Below, piece after piece: positions 1-8,741 of a DNA stretch of 64,000 nt. Within the stretch, counting starts at the first letter, position 1. The number at the start of each line of letters is the position of its first letter. This stretch comes from Lysobacterales bacterium (lineage in GTDB: Bacteria > Pseudomonadota > Gammaproteobacteria > Xanthomonadales > Marinicellaceae). The stretch is from positions 17,838 through 81,837 of the forward strand of contig JALSLV010000120.1 of the NCBI GenBank assembly GCA_026988115.1, read 5' to 3'. The position numbers were made by a program, and so were the translations under genes. The notes under the pieces are model-generated. The model did no database searches and was not told the DNA's origin. It saw only the letters and a program-made list of their open reading frames with translations.

Positions 1-113
1 AATTGGCTCAGGTGAGCTATTGGGGCAACAAAAAATACAATTTTGCTATCACTGCAGTAAAAGAAGGTCTCGATGTAAGAGATATTCAACCGATGATAGC
101 GGCAAACTTTTAA
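1..113 (+). CDS. 3' end of an unidentified protein (partial)
   Basis: An open frame runs from the window edge to a TAA at 111-113 and encodes about 36 residues ending IAANF. It lacks its start, which lies outside the window. I do not recognise the family from this short tail. It ends 7 bp before the P460-like gene on the same strand, so the two may be co-transcribed. The absence of stops and the tight spacing support coding, but no function can be assigned. Confidence 0.5.
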   Translation, partial: LAQVSYWGNKKYNFAITAVKEGLDVRDIQPMIAANF

Positions 114-120
114 GAGAATT

Positions 121-672
121 ATGATGAAAAACAACAAGATAAAACAAATACTAGCAGCAAGTGTGCTTGTTTCTGCCCTCAGCTTAACCCAAGGGTGCAC
201 ACAAAAAACTGTTGAAAAAAGAACAACAAAAGTCAAAGCCAATCTAAATGGCATTTCTTTGCCCGAGAATTATAAAGATTGGCGTGTCATTTCTGCCTCA
301 CACCGCATTGACAACAAAACCATGCGGATTATATTGGGCAATGACATTGCAATCAAGGCAAGCCGTGCTGGTCAAACAAACCCTTGGCCAAACGGCGCAA
401 TTCTTGGCAAGTTGGTTTACAAACAAAAGCAAGAAGACAATTGGTCAACTGCTATTGCACCAAATTCCGACAAGTTTATTCATGCCGAATTTATGTTTAA
501 AGACGACAAACGCTTTGCCAATAATGGCACGGGATGGGGCTGGGCACGCTGGCTTGGTGATAAACAAGTGCCTTATGGCGATAAAAATGATATTAATCAA
601 TCCTGTATTTCTTGTCACACACCCGTAAAAGGCAGGGATTGGGTTTATACCACACCGATAAAGTTACCCTAA
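121..672 (+). CDS. Cytochrome P460-like lipoprotein
   Basis: The 183-residue protein starts with a lysine-rich, hydrophobic export signal ending near LTQGC, which resembles a lipobox (Cys about 26), so it is probably a periplasmic lipoprotein. Near the C-terminus CISCH (CxxCH haem attachment) is followed by TPVKGRDWVYT, the arrangement seen in the cytochrome P460/cytochrome c' beta family. Family members bind one c-type haem; some oxidise hydroxylamine or bind NO, but many are uncharacterised, so the substrate here is unknown. An AAGAGA-type ribosome site sits just upstream of tandem ATGs at 121 and 124. Family assignment is fairly sure, role is not. Confidence 0.8.
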   Translation: MMKNNKIKQILAASVLVSALSLTQGCTQKTVEKRTTKVKANLNGISLPENYKDWRVISASHRIDNKTMRIILGNDIAIKASRAGQTNPWPNGAILGKLVYKQKQEDNWSTAIAPNSDKFIHAEFMFKDDKRFANNGTGWGWARWLGDKQVPYGDKNDINQSCISCHTPVKGRDWVYTTPIKLP

Positions 673-824
673 TTATTATCTGATTGCTTTTGTTTAGAAA
701 AAGGATCACATAGGTACTCCACTACATGTGTTTTGTTTTTTTATTTTGAATCGAAGCTTCGCAGGATTTGATTTCTTAGGTTTGTTGGTTTTGACTGATG
801 TTTTTTAGGATTAGTTTGGCTTTG

Positions 825-842
825 AGTGGGATAAATCCCACT
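825..842. repeat. Dispersed repeat with GTGGGAT hairpin
   Basis: AGTGGGATAAATCCCACT is a 7-bp-stem inverted repeat in the 217-bp gap downstream of the P460 gene and of the convergent regulator gene. The reverse complement of this stretch and its flanks (AGTGGGATTTATCC followed by ACTCAAA) recurs near 24192-24220, so it belongs to a dispersed repeat family. It may also act as a weak transcription terminator. Confidence 0.5.
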
Positions 843-889
843 TACCAATGGAATCGAATCAGAGAGGTTAGCGCGTTTGATTTTTTATT

Positions 890-3151
890 TTATTTTAATT
901 TATTTTTTAACTTGTCCATAAATAATTGATTCTCTGCGGTCCAAGATTCATTGTAGGCTATTTTTGCTTGGTTAAGTAGGGTTAATGCTTGCATGTTTTT
1001 GCCTAATTTTGATAAAGCTTTGGCTTTGAGTTCAAGGTAGGGGTTGGGATGAGGATTAAATTTTTCTAGGGAGTTAAGGATGGATAGGGATTTTTTGGCA
1101 TCCGTTGATAAGAAAATCTCAGCCATTTGATTGCTTGCATCAACAATCATTTTTATGTCTTGGTTTTCAGTGGCATGTTGAATAATATTTTGCAGTAAAT
1201 CTTGGGCTTTTTTGTTGTGTTTTTTTTGTTTTTCGTAGCGAGCAAGGTAATAATCCATGTAAACTTGAATGCGTTCAAAACCATTTTCTTTAATAAAGGC
1301 AACCCGTTGATTCCAGATGTCAATAAAATCATCGAGTTCGTGAGTAAGCAAACGTATTTCGAGTGTTAAAAAGGCATTGTTTAATAAATAAGCATAATTC
1401 TGTGTTTTTAATGAGAGTCGGTAATGTTCTTCTATGCGTTGTTTAGCCCGTAGCCAGTCAAAACTATTCATGGCAGCAATCGCATCATGAAAAAGATAGA
1501 TAAGTTGCGCTTTATCGGAATGGTGCTTTTCTGCCAATTGTTTGATTTTTTTATTTATTTCAAATGCTTGGGAAAAATAGCCGCGTTGATTATAGACTTC
1601 AACCAAACTGCTTAAACCATCTATTTGGCTTTCTTCGTCATTGGCAAGTTCAGCTAATTCAATGGTTTTTTCTATAGTTGATATGGCTTTATCCCATTGG
1701 TAGTTATTAAAATAAATGTGTGTAAGTTTGCTTAAGGACAGTATTTGGTGCCTTAAATTGTGGGCTGATTGCGCATATTGGAAGGCTTTTTGGAATAATT
1801 CTTCTACGGTTTTGTCCACTTTTTGGGTTATCATAACACTGCCTTGTCCATAATAACTCTGGGCATAGATTAAGGGGTTGAGTTGTTCGTCAACGTCAAT
1901 TGTGGCTGTTTTAAATGCCTTCAAAGCTTTGTCAGGATTGCCCAGTTTTATATATGCTTTTCCAATTTGTAATTGAATTTTGGATTTTAGTAGCATAGGT
2001 AAGTCTAAATGTTGTGATTGAAATAATACTAAGTCGGCGATGAGTTCTTGGTAGTTCTTTTGCTTATATTTTATGCGTGCTTGCGCCAGTTGAATTTCGG
2101 CATTTAATGCCTGTTGCTTAGATAAATCCTTAAGTGTGTTGAGTTGAGATTGAGCGAGAACCAATTGGTTTTGTTCAATAAGTAAATCGACTAGATTTAA
2201 ACGTGCAGTTTTGTTGTTTGCTTCTTTGTCTAACACTTTTTCCAACAAAAGTTTTGCTTGTTGGTAGTCACCGATAGATTTTAGTCCAATGGCATGCATT
2301 AACATCTCGTCGGCATTTAAAATTTCCTCTTGAGTCCATTGGTTGTATTGGGCAATAAACGCCATTTGTCCACGCATAACTTGTGAGAGGTCTTTGTTTT
2401 TAACGGTGGTTTTTTTGATGGTTTTAAGTCCGTCGGTAAGTTCAATAACGGCTTGGTATACGCCATCAATTTTGCTAATATTTGAACGCACAATGAGCAG
2501 TTCTTTATCGATATTAAAGTGTTTTTCGAGGCTTTGTTTTGTTGTTAGGCTGGTTTCATCGTAGAGTGTTTGTTCGTTTTGTGAAAAAATGGTAACCGCG
2601 GATTTGACGAGTTGACTAAAGCCAGATTGTTCGACCTTATCAATATTTTGGTCAAAATTTGCAGGCAAAATAATCAGTTGTTTTTTTGTTTTGTATTTTA
2701 GAGCGGTTACAGTAGCCTGTTGTTTATGCCTCAATTGCAACACAAGTCCAATGAGAATGAGGGTAACTGCAAAGGCAAGTAACCACTTTAATTTGTGGTG
2801 GTTTTGTTTGGGTTTTGATGTTTCAGAAGGGACGCTTTGCGGTTCTTTTTTGCAATATTTTGCTTCAAAGCGATAACCTTGTCCGAAATGAGTGATAATG
2901 ATTTTTGGGTTGCTGGGGTCTTGTTCAAGGTAACTTCGCAGTTTTACCACCATTTGATTTACGGAATTGGTTGAAACCACGGTGTCCCAGACTTCATCTA
3001 TCAATGTTTGCTTGGCAATGATTTTATTGGGGTTCTTTAAAAAATAATCCAGCAGTTTTTTTTGAGTATTGGTTAGTTTTAATTTTTCTTTGCTGCTATA
3101 AATATAGCCGCTTTTGCTGTCGTATTGTCGCGTTCCAATTTGATAAGTCAT
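890..3151 (-). CDS. CadC/ToxR-like membrane-anchored winged-helix regulator with TPR domain
   Basis: The 753-residue protein has an OmpR-type winged-helix DNA-binding domain at about residues 1-98 (DEVWDTVVSTNSVNQ recognition region, ending FGQGYRF). A linker leads to one membrane segment at about 122-140 (WLLAFAVTLILIGLVLQL). The long C-terminal region (about 150-750) is rich in TPR-like helical repeats and would lie in the periplasm. This is the ToxR/CadC one-component layout, in which a membrane-bound regulator senses outside the cytoplasm and binds promoter DNA directly. The gene diverges from the DUF285 surface-protein operon starting at 3370. The 218-bp gap carries an 11-bp direct repeat of the kind OmpR-type domains often bind. 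Control of that operon is inferred. Confidence 0.85.
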   Translation of the reverse strand: MTYQIGTRQYDSKSGYIYSSKEKLKLTNTQKKLLDYFLKNPNKIIAKQTLIDEVWDTVVSTNSVNQMVVKLRSYLEQDPSNPKIIITHFGQGYRFEAKYCKKEPQSVPSETSKPKQNHHKLKWLLAFAVTLILIGLVLQLRHKQQATVTALKYKTKKQLIILPANFDQNIDKVEQSGFSQLVKSAVTIFSQNEQTLYDETSLTTKQSLEKHFNIDKELLIVRSNISKIDGVYQAVIELTDGLKTIKKTTVKNKDLSQVMRGQMAFIAQYNQWTQEEILNADEMLMHAIGLKSIGDYQQAKLLLEKVLDKEANNKTARLNLVDLLIEQNQLVLAQSQLNTLKDLSKQQALNAEIQLAQARIKYKQKNYQELIADLVLFQSQHLDLPMLLKSKIQLQIGKAYIKLGNPDKALKAFKTATIDVDEQLNPLIYAQSYYGQGSVMITQKVDKTVEELFQKAFQYAQSAHNLRHQILSLSKLTHIYFNNYQWDKAISTIEKTIELAELANDEESQIDGLSSLVEVYNQRGYFSQAFEINKKIKQLAEKHHSDKAQLIYLFHDAIAAMNSFDWLRAKQRIEEHYRLSLKTQNYAYLLNNAFLTLEIRLLTHELDDFIDIWNQRVAFIKENGFERIQVYMDYYLARYEKQKKHNKKAQDLLQNIIQHATENQDIKMIVDASNQMAEIFLSTDAKKSLSILNSLEKFNPHPNPYLELKAKALSKLGKNMQALTLLNQAKIAYNESWTAENQLFMDKLKNKLK

Positions 3152-3250
3152 GGTTTAAAACTAAAAAAATCTCTAAGAAGTAATGTCTTAATTTCATCTT
3201 ATCTTAGGATGCGTGCTTATTCCATAAAATTTATATCATTGTATAAATAT

Positions 3251-3304
3251 GTTAAGTTCGTCACTAAAAATACGGTATTCATAACTTCATCATAACTTCA
3301 TCAC
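3251..3304. promoter_or_regulatory. 11-bp-phased ATAACTT direct repeats, candidate operator
   Basis: ATAACTTCATC occurs twice in direct tandem (starting 3281 and 3292) and a weaker relative (TTAAGTTCGTCAC) lies at about 3252. The 11-bp period is one helical turn, the spacing typical of OmpR-family direct-repeat sites. It lies about 65-90 bp upstream of the DUF285 operon start and also upstream of the divergent winged-helix regulator gene. The same ATAACTT-N4-ATAACTT core recurs at 20106-20123 upstream of another exported-protein gene. Confidence 0.5.
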
Positions 3305-3369
3305 AAGCTGTTCATTAAATAATTGGGTGCTAAATATATAATCAAGTTTTTAAATTATGTTTTTAAGCC

Positions 3370-6300
3370 ATGAAAAAATTACTGTTTTTGTTATTTTTAA
3401 ATTCGCAACTGATTTTTGCAGCACCCAGTGATGATTTTGTCTTTAAAATTCAAACCGATAATCCGGGCTCGTCCAATTCATTGAACTTTTATTTTAGTTT
3501 TTTGGAACCGGGCAGTGAGTACCTGAGTGATTATTCGGTAGATTGTGAAGACGATGGAATTATTGATTATACCATAACCTTACACGGCACATTTAACCTT
3601 ACCTGTAGCTATCCAGTGCATGGTACTTATACCATTCGCATTATAGATAACCGTGCCAACCACAGAGGGTATGGTTATTTTCATGTATTTGCTGCTAATA
3701 AACCGGACATGGAAGATATTGTGCAATGGGGGACGCACAAGTGGACATATATGGCAAATGTCTTTGAGGACTGCACCAATATGAAGGTGACTGCCACCGA
3801 TGTGCCTGATTTTTCGCTATTGAGCTCGCTTAATTCGATGTTTAGAAACGCCGATAAAGCCAATCCTGATACGACTAATTGGGATGTTTCAACCATAACG
3901 AATTTTGGATATATGTTTAGTGACACTTTTAGTGCAAATCCCAATACGAGCAATTGGGATACCAGTAGTGCAACAAATATGAGACATATGTTCGAAAACA
4001 CCACACAAGCCAATCCAGATGTCAGTAACTGGAACATGGCGAATGTACATAATACTGCATTCATGTTTCGAAATGCCATCAGTGCCAACCCGGATGTCAG
4101 CAGTTGGGATACATCGAGTTTAGATTTTCTGCCCCATATGTTTGATTTGGCATTGAGTGCCAATCCAGACGTCAGTGCTTGGGATACCGCAAATTTTTCC
4201 AATATTGACTACCTGTTTCGCAATGCGTTAAGTGCCAACCCAGATGTCAGTGGCTGGGATACTTCTGGAATTGACAGCTTTGAAGGTGTGTTTCAAGGTG
4301 CAGCCAATGCAACTCCTGATGTCAGCCAGTGGAATACCGATTTGGTCAACAATATGGCGTATATGTTTGATGGAGCAATCAGGGCAAACCCTAATATGAT
4401 GCAGTGGAATTTTTCTAATATTAGTAGTTGTGTTGGCTGTTTGGTACCCAATGCCATGCAAGGCATTTTCAATGGCGTAAAGTTACCCACAGCCTCTTAT
4501 GATAATTTGCTTATCCAATTAAATACCCAAAATAGCAATACCGATATAGAATTTGATGCAGGCAACTCCAATTATTGTTCCCCAGCAGCCGGTGGCGCTC
4601 GATTAAATTTGTTTACCAATAAAAATTGGACGATAAGCGATGCAGGACAAGATTGTTCCAGCAGTCTTGATGCGCTCATTATGGTGGTTAAAACCGACAA
4701 TCCTGGAAGCAGCAACAACACCCAATTTACCATCCCAACTTATTCATCAGGTATCAATATTGGTTACAATTATGCTGTGGATTGCGATAATGATGGCAAT
4801 TATGAAGTTTTAGGCGCATCCACCAGTTACACCTGTCAATATGCCAGTGCTGGCACTTACGAAGTACGCATTGTCGATACCGCAGGTGATTTAACAGGTT
4901 TTCCACGGATTTATTTTAACAATTCAGGAGACCGATTAAAACTGCTGGATGTCAAGCAATGGGGGAGATTCAAATGGACCAGCATGGTGAAAGCCTTTTT
5001 TGGTACTGAGAATGCTGTTTTCACGGCTCAAGACACGCCTGATTTTAGTCAGGTCGCTTCTTTTAGTAATATGTTTAGAGAAGCCCATCTTGCCAATCCC
5101 TATACCAAAAACTGGGATGTATCAAACGCCGTCAATATGCATTGGATGTTTTACCGTGCCTACAACGCCACGCCTGATACCAGTAACTGGGATACTTCGC
5201 AGGTGAGCTTGTTTGATGGCATGTTTTATGAAGCCTTTAGTGCCAACCCCGATACGTCCACATGGCAAACAGCCAATGCCACAGACATGGGTTTTATGTT
5301 TTATAATGCCATCAGTGCCAATCCTGATACATCTACTTGGGATATTACCCAAGTCACCAATATGGCAAATATGTTTAAGTTTGTCACTTTGCCTTTAGCC
5401 AATTACGATGCTATGCTCTCGGGTTTTGCTTCCCAAGCCGTGAACAACAATATCAATTTCCATGGTGGATTTTCTCAGTATTGTAATGCGAATCCAGATA
5501 GAGCCGCTTTAATAGCGAATAACAGCTGGACCATTTTCGATGGCGGACAAGAGTGTACTCCAGTCGTACCGCCGTATCCCGTTCAAACAACTTCCCCTGC
5601 TGATAATACTCCTAATATTAAAGTTACTTGTGCAGACGTTGACAACATCATTAAAATCTATGCCTCCGATACAGGGGGTGGTGGAGCAACTTATAATAAT
5701 ACAGTAATAGCAAACTATACTTGTGCCAGTGCAGGTGTGCAATACTTTGATGCACCAGTGGTATTGGATGGGGATTTTCAAATGACTGCCACGCAAACTA
5801 GATATGGAGATGAATCGGCTCATTCCACTTCCAATCCATTGCTGATTGATACCGTCACCAATGCACCAACATCAATAATTGTCAATCCGCTTTATGCGAC
5901 CAATGGCACAGATGTCTATATTAACTTGACTGGTTTAGAAGCCAATGATGTCAATGTGTCCATTGTTGGGGCAACTTGTCAGGCACTGGTTCTTCCGCCT
6001 TTTGGAAGATTTAAATGCGTGGGAACAGTTGGAGTCAATGGCTTTGATAACAGTGATACCACAATCACAGTGACAGATAGTTATGGCAATGTGAATAATG
6101 ATGCCCATTATACCTTGATTATTGACAACACACCGCCTGCCGACCCGACATCAATCACCACCACACCAATGGTTGCCGCCAATGGCACAACCGTGACGAC
6201 GGTATTGGAAGGTGTGGAGTTAGATGCCACGGTTCAAATTCCAGGGATGACTTGTTCACCAACACCTGCAGATGCAACGGGAACCGTGACATGCACGGGA

Positions 6301-6441
6301 GTCGTGGGTCAAAATGGCTTGGATGGTGTGGATACGATGATTCGTATATTCGACTTGGCGTTTAATGGCAATTTGAATAACTTCACTGGTTTGGTTGTGA
6401 CGCAAACAGAGGAGATATTTAGCAACGGTTTTGAAAACTAA
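3370..6441 (+). CDS. DUF285/BspA-type surface protein, paralogue 1, with GFE C-terminal tail
   Basis: The 1023-residue protein begins with a Sec signal peptide (MKKLLFLLFLN..IFAAPSDDF, cleavage near residue 18). A PKD-like beta domain (about 20-115) precedes a block of eight DUF285 repeats of about 25 residues (core NPDxSxWDTS, about 160-350). A second PKD-like domain and four more repeats follow (about 575-660). Ig-like domains fill about 735-1010. It ends EEIFSNGFEN. DUF285 repeats form a leucine-rich-like solenoid in surface proteins of bacteria and mycoplasmas, often adhesins. It is first in a tandem operon of three paralogues (20-bp and 24-bp gaps). Surface location is likely; the ligand is unknown. 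Confidence 0.85.
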   Translation: MKKLLFLLFLNSQLIFAAPSDDFVFKIQTDNPGSSNSLNFYFSFLEPGSEYLSDYSVDCEDDGIIDYTITLHGTFNLTCSYPVHGTYTIRIIDNRANHRGYGYFHVFAANKPDMEDIVQWGTHKWTYMANVFEDCTNMKVTATDVPDFSLLSSLNSMFRNADKANPDTTNWDVSTITNFGYMFSDTFSANPNTSNWDTSSATNMRHMFENTTQANPDVSNWNMANVHNTAFMFRNAISANPDVSSWDTSSLDFLPHMFDLALSANPDVSAWDTANFSNIDYLFRNALSANPDVSGWDTSGIDSFEGVFQGAANATPDVSQWNTDLVNNMAYMFDGAIRANPNMMQWNFSNISSCVGCLVPNAMQGIFNGVKLPTASYDNLLIQLNTQNSNTDIEFDAGNSNYCSPAAGGARLNLFTNKNWTISDAGQDCSSSLDALIMVVKTDNPGSSNNTQFTIPTYSSGINIGYNYAVDCDNDGNYEVLGASTSYTCQYASAGTYEVRIVDTAGDLTGFPRIYFNNSGDRLKLLDVKQWGRFKWTSMVKAFFGTENAVFTAQDTPDFSQVASFSNMFREAHLANPYTKNWDVSNAVNMHWMFYRAYNATPDTSNWDTSQVSLFDGMFYEAFSANPDTSTWQTANATDMGFMFYNAISANPDTSTWDITQVTNMANMFKFVTLPLANYDAMLSGFASQAVNNNINFHGGFSQYCNANPDRAALIANNSWTIFDGGQECTPVVPPYPVQTTSPADNTPNIKVTCADVDNIIKIYASDTGGGGATYNNTVIANYTCASAGVQYFDAPVVLDGDFQMTATQTRYGDESAHSTSNPLLIDTVTNAPTSIIVNPLYATNGTDVYINLTGLEANDVNVSIVGATCQALVLPPFGRFKCVGTVGVNGFDNSDTTITVTDSYGNVNNDAHYTLIIDNTPPADPTSITTTPMVAANGTTVTTVLEGVELDATVQIPGMTCSPTPADATGTVTCTGVVGQNGLDGVDTMIRIFDLAFNGNLNNFTGLVVTQTEEIFSNGFEN

Positions 6442-6461
6442 CACACCATACAGGAAATAAG

Positions 6462-8717
6462 ATGATTAAAAAAATATTAATTTACACGATATTCCTAACG
6501 CAAATAAGCTTGGCAGCTCCTAGTGATGATTTTGTTATCGAAGTGGATACAACTATTGTGGGTTCTACCACTAATCTACAATTTAAAATTAAAACATTAG
6601 GATTCGGAGTTGTATACAATTACAACGTCGATTGCGATGCTGTCAATGCAGGCACAAACACCGCAACTGCCCAAACAGGTGACTATACCTGTAATTATAC
6701 AACAGCAGGGATTTATACCATCCGTATTTCGGATAATATTGGGGATAAAACAGGGTTTCCTCACATTTATAATTTTGCAAACAATGATGCTAAAAAAATA
6801 ACCGACCTTAAACAATGGGGAACAGGTATTTGGAGTTCTATGGAAAATGCTTTTAGAGGAGCAGAAAATATGGTGGTTACGGCTACCGATAGTCCTGATT
6901 TATCAAATGTAACAAATATGAGTAATATGTTTGCAAATGCAACCTCTGCCAATCCAAATACCAGTACTTGGAATACAAGCAGTGTAACAGATATGAGTTT
7001 TATGTTTTCAAGTGCAACCGATGCTAATCCAAATGTCAGTAGTTGGAATACAAGTAGTGTAACAAATATGTTTGGTATGTTTGTGAGTGCAACTTCTGCC
7101 AATCCAAATGTCAGCCTGTGGAATACAAGCAGTGTAACAAATATGAGGTTTATGTTTAATGGTGCAATCGCAGCAACTCCAGATATGAGCGCTTGGGATA
7201 TTACAGGACTTACTGTTCCAAATTCAATGGATAGTATGCTGCAAGGCATCACCCTACCAACCGCCTTATACGATGCCACATTGGCTAATTTTAATTCGCA
7301 AATCACAGCCAGTGGCATTGTCTTTGGTGTTGGTAACTCAAAATACTGCAATGTCGCAGCGCGAGATAGTTTGATTAATACCCATGGCTGGACTATTACT
7401 GATGGTGGTTTGGATGCAAACTGCCCAGGTCCTTTGGATGATTTAGTTATCGAAGTGGATACCACTATAGCGGGTTCAACCACTAATTTACAATTTAATA
7501 TTAAGACAAATGCTTTTTTGACTTACAACTACAACGTCGATTGCGATGCAGTCAATGCAGGTACAAACACCGCCACAGCCCAAACAGGTGACTATACCTG
7601 TAATTATACAACAGCAGGGATTTATACCATCCGCATTTCGGATAATGTTGGGGATAAAACTGGTTTCCCACATTTTTATTCTTTATTAAATGAGGATGCT
7701 AAAAAAATAATTGACCTTAAACAATGGGGAACAAGTATTTGGAAGAGCATGTATTACGCTTTTTACAATGCTTCTAATATGATTGTATCTGCGGTTGATA
7801 ATCCTGATTTATCTCAAACTTTAGATTTATCTTCGATGTTTAGATCTGCAACAAAAGCGGATCCAAACACTAGTTTCTGGAATACATCTAATATAACTAA
7901 AATGCCAAGCATGTTTAAGGACACAACCTTAGCCAACCCCGATACCAGTACTTGGAATACCAGCAGTGTAACAGATATGAGCCATATGTTTAGTGGTGCA
8001 ACTTCTGCCAATCCAAATACCAGTACTTGGAATACCAGCAGTGTAACAGATATGAGTTTTATGTTTAAAGCTGCAACTTCTGCTAACCCCGATACCAGTG
8101 TTTGGAATACAAGCAATGTAACAAATATGAAGTCTATGTTTAATGGCGCAACCTCAGCCAATCCTGATGTGAGTAATTGGGTTATTACAAGCATTAGTGG
8201 AAGCGTATTAAGTAATATGACAAATATGTTTTTGGGGGTTACTTTACCAACAGCCAGTTACGATGCCATGCTTGCTCACTTTAACTCTCAACTGGTTCAA
8301 TCAGGCATAACATTTCATGGTGGTAACTCAAAATACTGCAATGTCGCAGCACGTGATAGTTTGATTAATACCCATGGCTGGACTATTACCGATGGTGGTT
8401 TGGATGCCAATTGCAGCGATGTTATTTTTGAAAACAGTTTTGAAAATACCGTGGTTTTCAAAGCAGCAGACAAGCAATTTGTCTATGATTTTTCACAAGT
8501 CTCATCTTTAGAGTTGGATGACAATCCACTGTTGATTGCAACAGGAGTCGATTCGCAAAACAATACGGTGGTAAAAATTTACCTAAGAAAAGACCTCGGC
8601 CAATTACAGATTCGCATGGACAGGCTTATGGGCAAAGAATCCGAAACAAATCAATGGCAAATAGGAAACTGGCAAAACACTGACAAAAAAAACCTAACAG
8701 TGATTCAATGGCAATAG
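6462..8717 (+). CDS. DUF285/BspA-type surface protein, paralogue 2
   Basis: The 751-residue secreted protein has signal peptide MIKKILIYTIFLTQISLAAP and two halves, each a PKD-like domain followed by DUF285 repeats: four at about residues 164-247 and five at about 467-574. The halves are nearly identical at DNA level around 6620-6760 and 7523-7660, which points to internal duplication. The tail motif DVIFENSFEN occurs at about residues 652-661 but is not terminal: about 90 further residues follow with no recognised domain. The sequence AGGAAATAAG ahead of the ATG is a clear ribosome site. It is the second gene of the three-paralogue operon. Confidence 0.85.
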   Translation: MIKKILIYTIFLTQISLAAPSDDFVIEVDTTIVGSTTNLQFKIKTLGFGVVYNYNVDCDAVNAGTNTATAQTGDYTCNYTTAGIYTIRISDNIGDKTGFPHIYNFANNDAKKITDLKQWGTGIWSSMENAFRGAENMVVTATDSPDLSNVTNMSNMFANATSANPNTSTWNTSSVTDMSFMFSSATDANPNVSSWNTSSVTNMFGMFVSATSANPNVSLWNTSSVTNMRFMFNGAIAATPDMSAWDITGLTVPNSMDSMLQGITLPTALYDATLANFNSQITASGIVFGVGNSKYCNVAARDSLINTHGWTITDGGLDANCPGPLDDLVIEVDTTIAGSTTNLQFNIKTNAFLTYNYNVDCDAVNAGTNTATAQTGDYTCNYTTAGIYTIRISDNVGDKTGFPHFYSLLNEDAKKIIDLKQWGTSIWKSMYYAFYNASNMIVSAVDNPDLSQTLDLSSMFRSATKADPNTSFWNTSNITKMPSMFKDTTLANPDTSTWNTSSVTDMSHMFSGATSANPNTSTWNTSSVTDMSFMFKAATSANPDTSVWNTSNVTNMKSMFNGATSANPDVSNWVITSISGSVLSNMTNMFLGVTLPTASYDAMLAHFNSQLVQSGITFHGGNSKYCNVAARDSLINTHGWTITDGGLDANCSDVIFENSFENTVVFKAADKQFVYDFSQVSSLELDDNPLLIATGVDSQNNTVVKIYLRKDLGQLQIRMDRLMGKESETNQWQIGNWQNTDKKNLTVIQWQ

Positions 8718-8741
8718 AATGAGATATTTGATAAGGTAAAA

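Noticed and set aside
6767..7483. 238-codon open frame on the minus strand opposite DUF285 gene 2
   Set aside because: It mirrors the repeats of the plus-strand gene, and similar antisense frames occur opposite every DUF285 block (e.g. 3681-4202, 7814-8194, 9956-10462). They are by-products of repeat codon bias.
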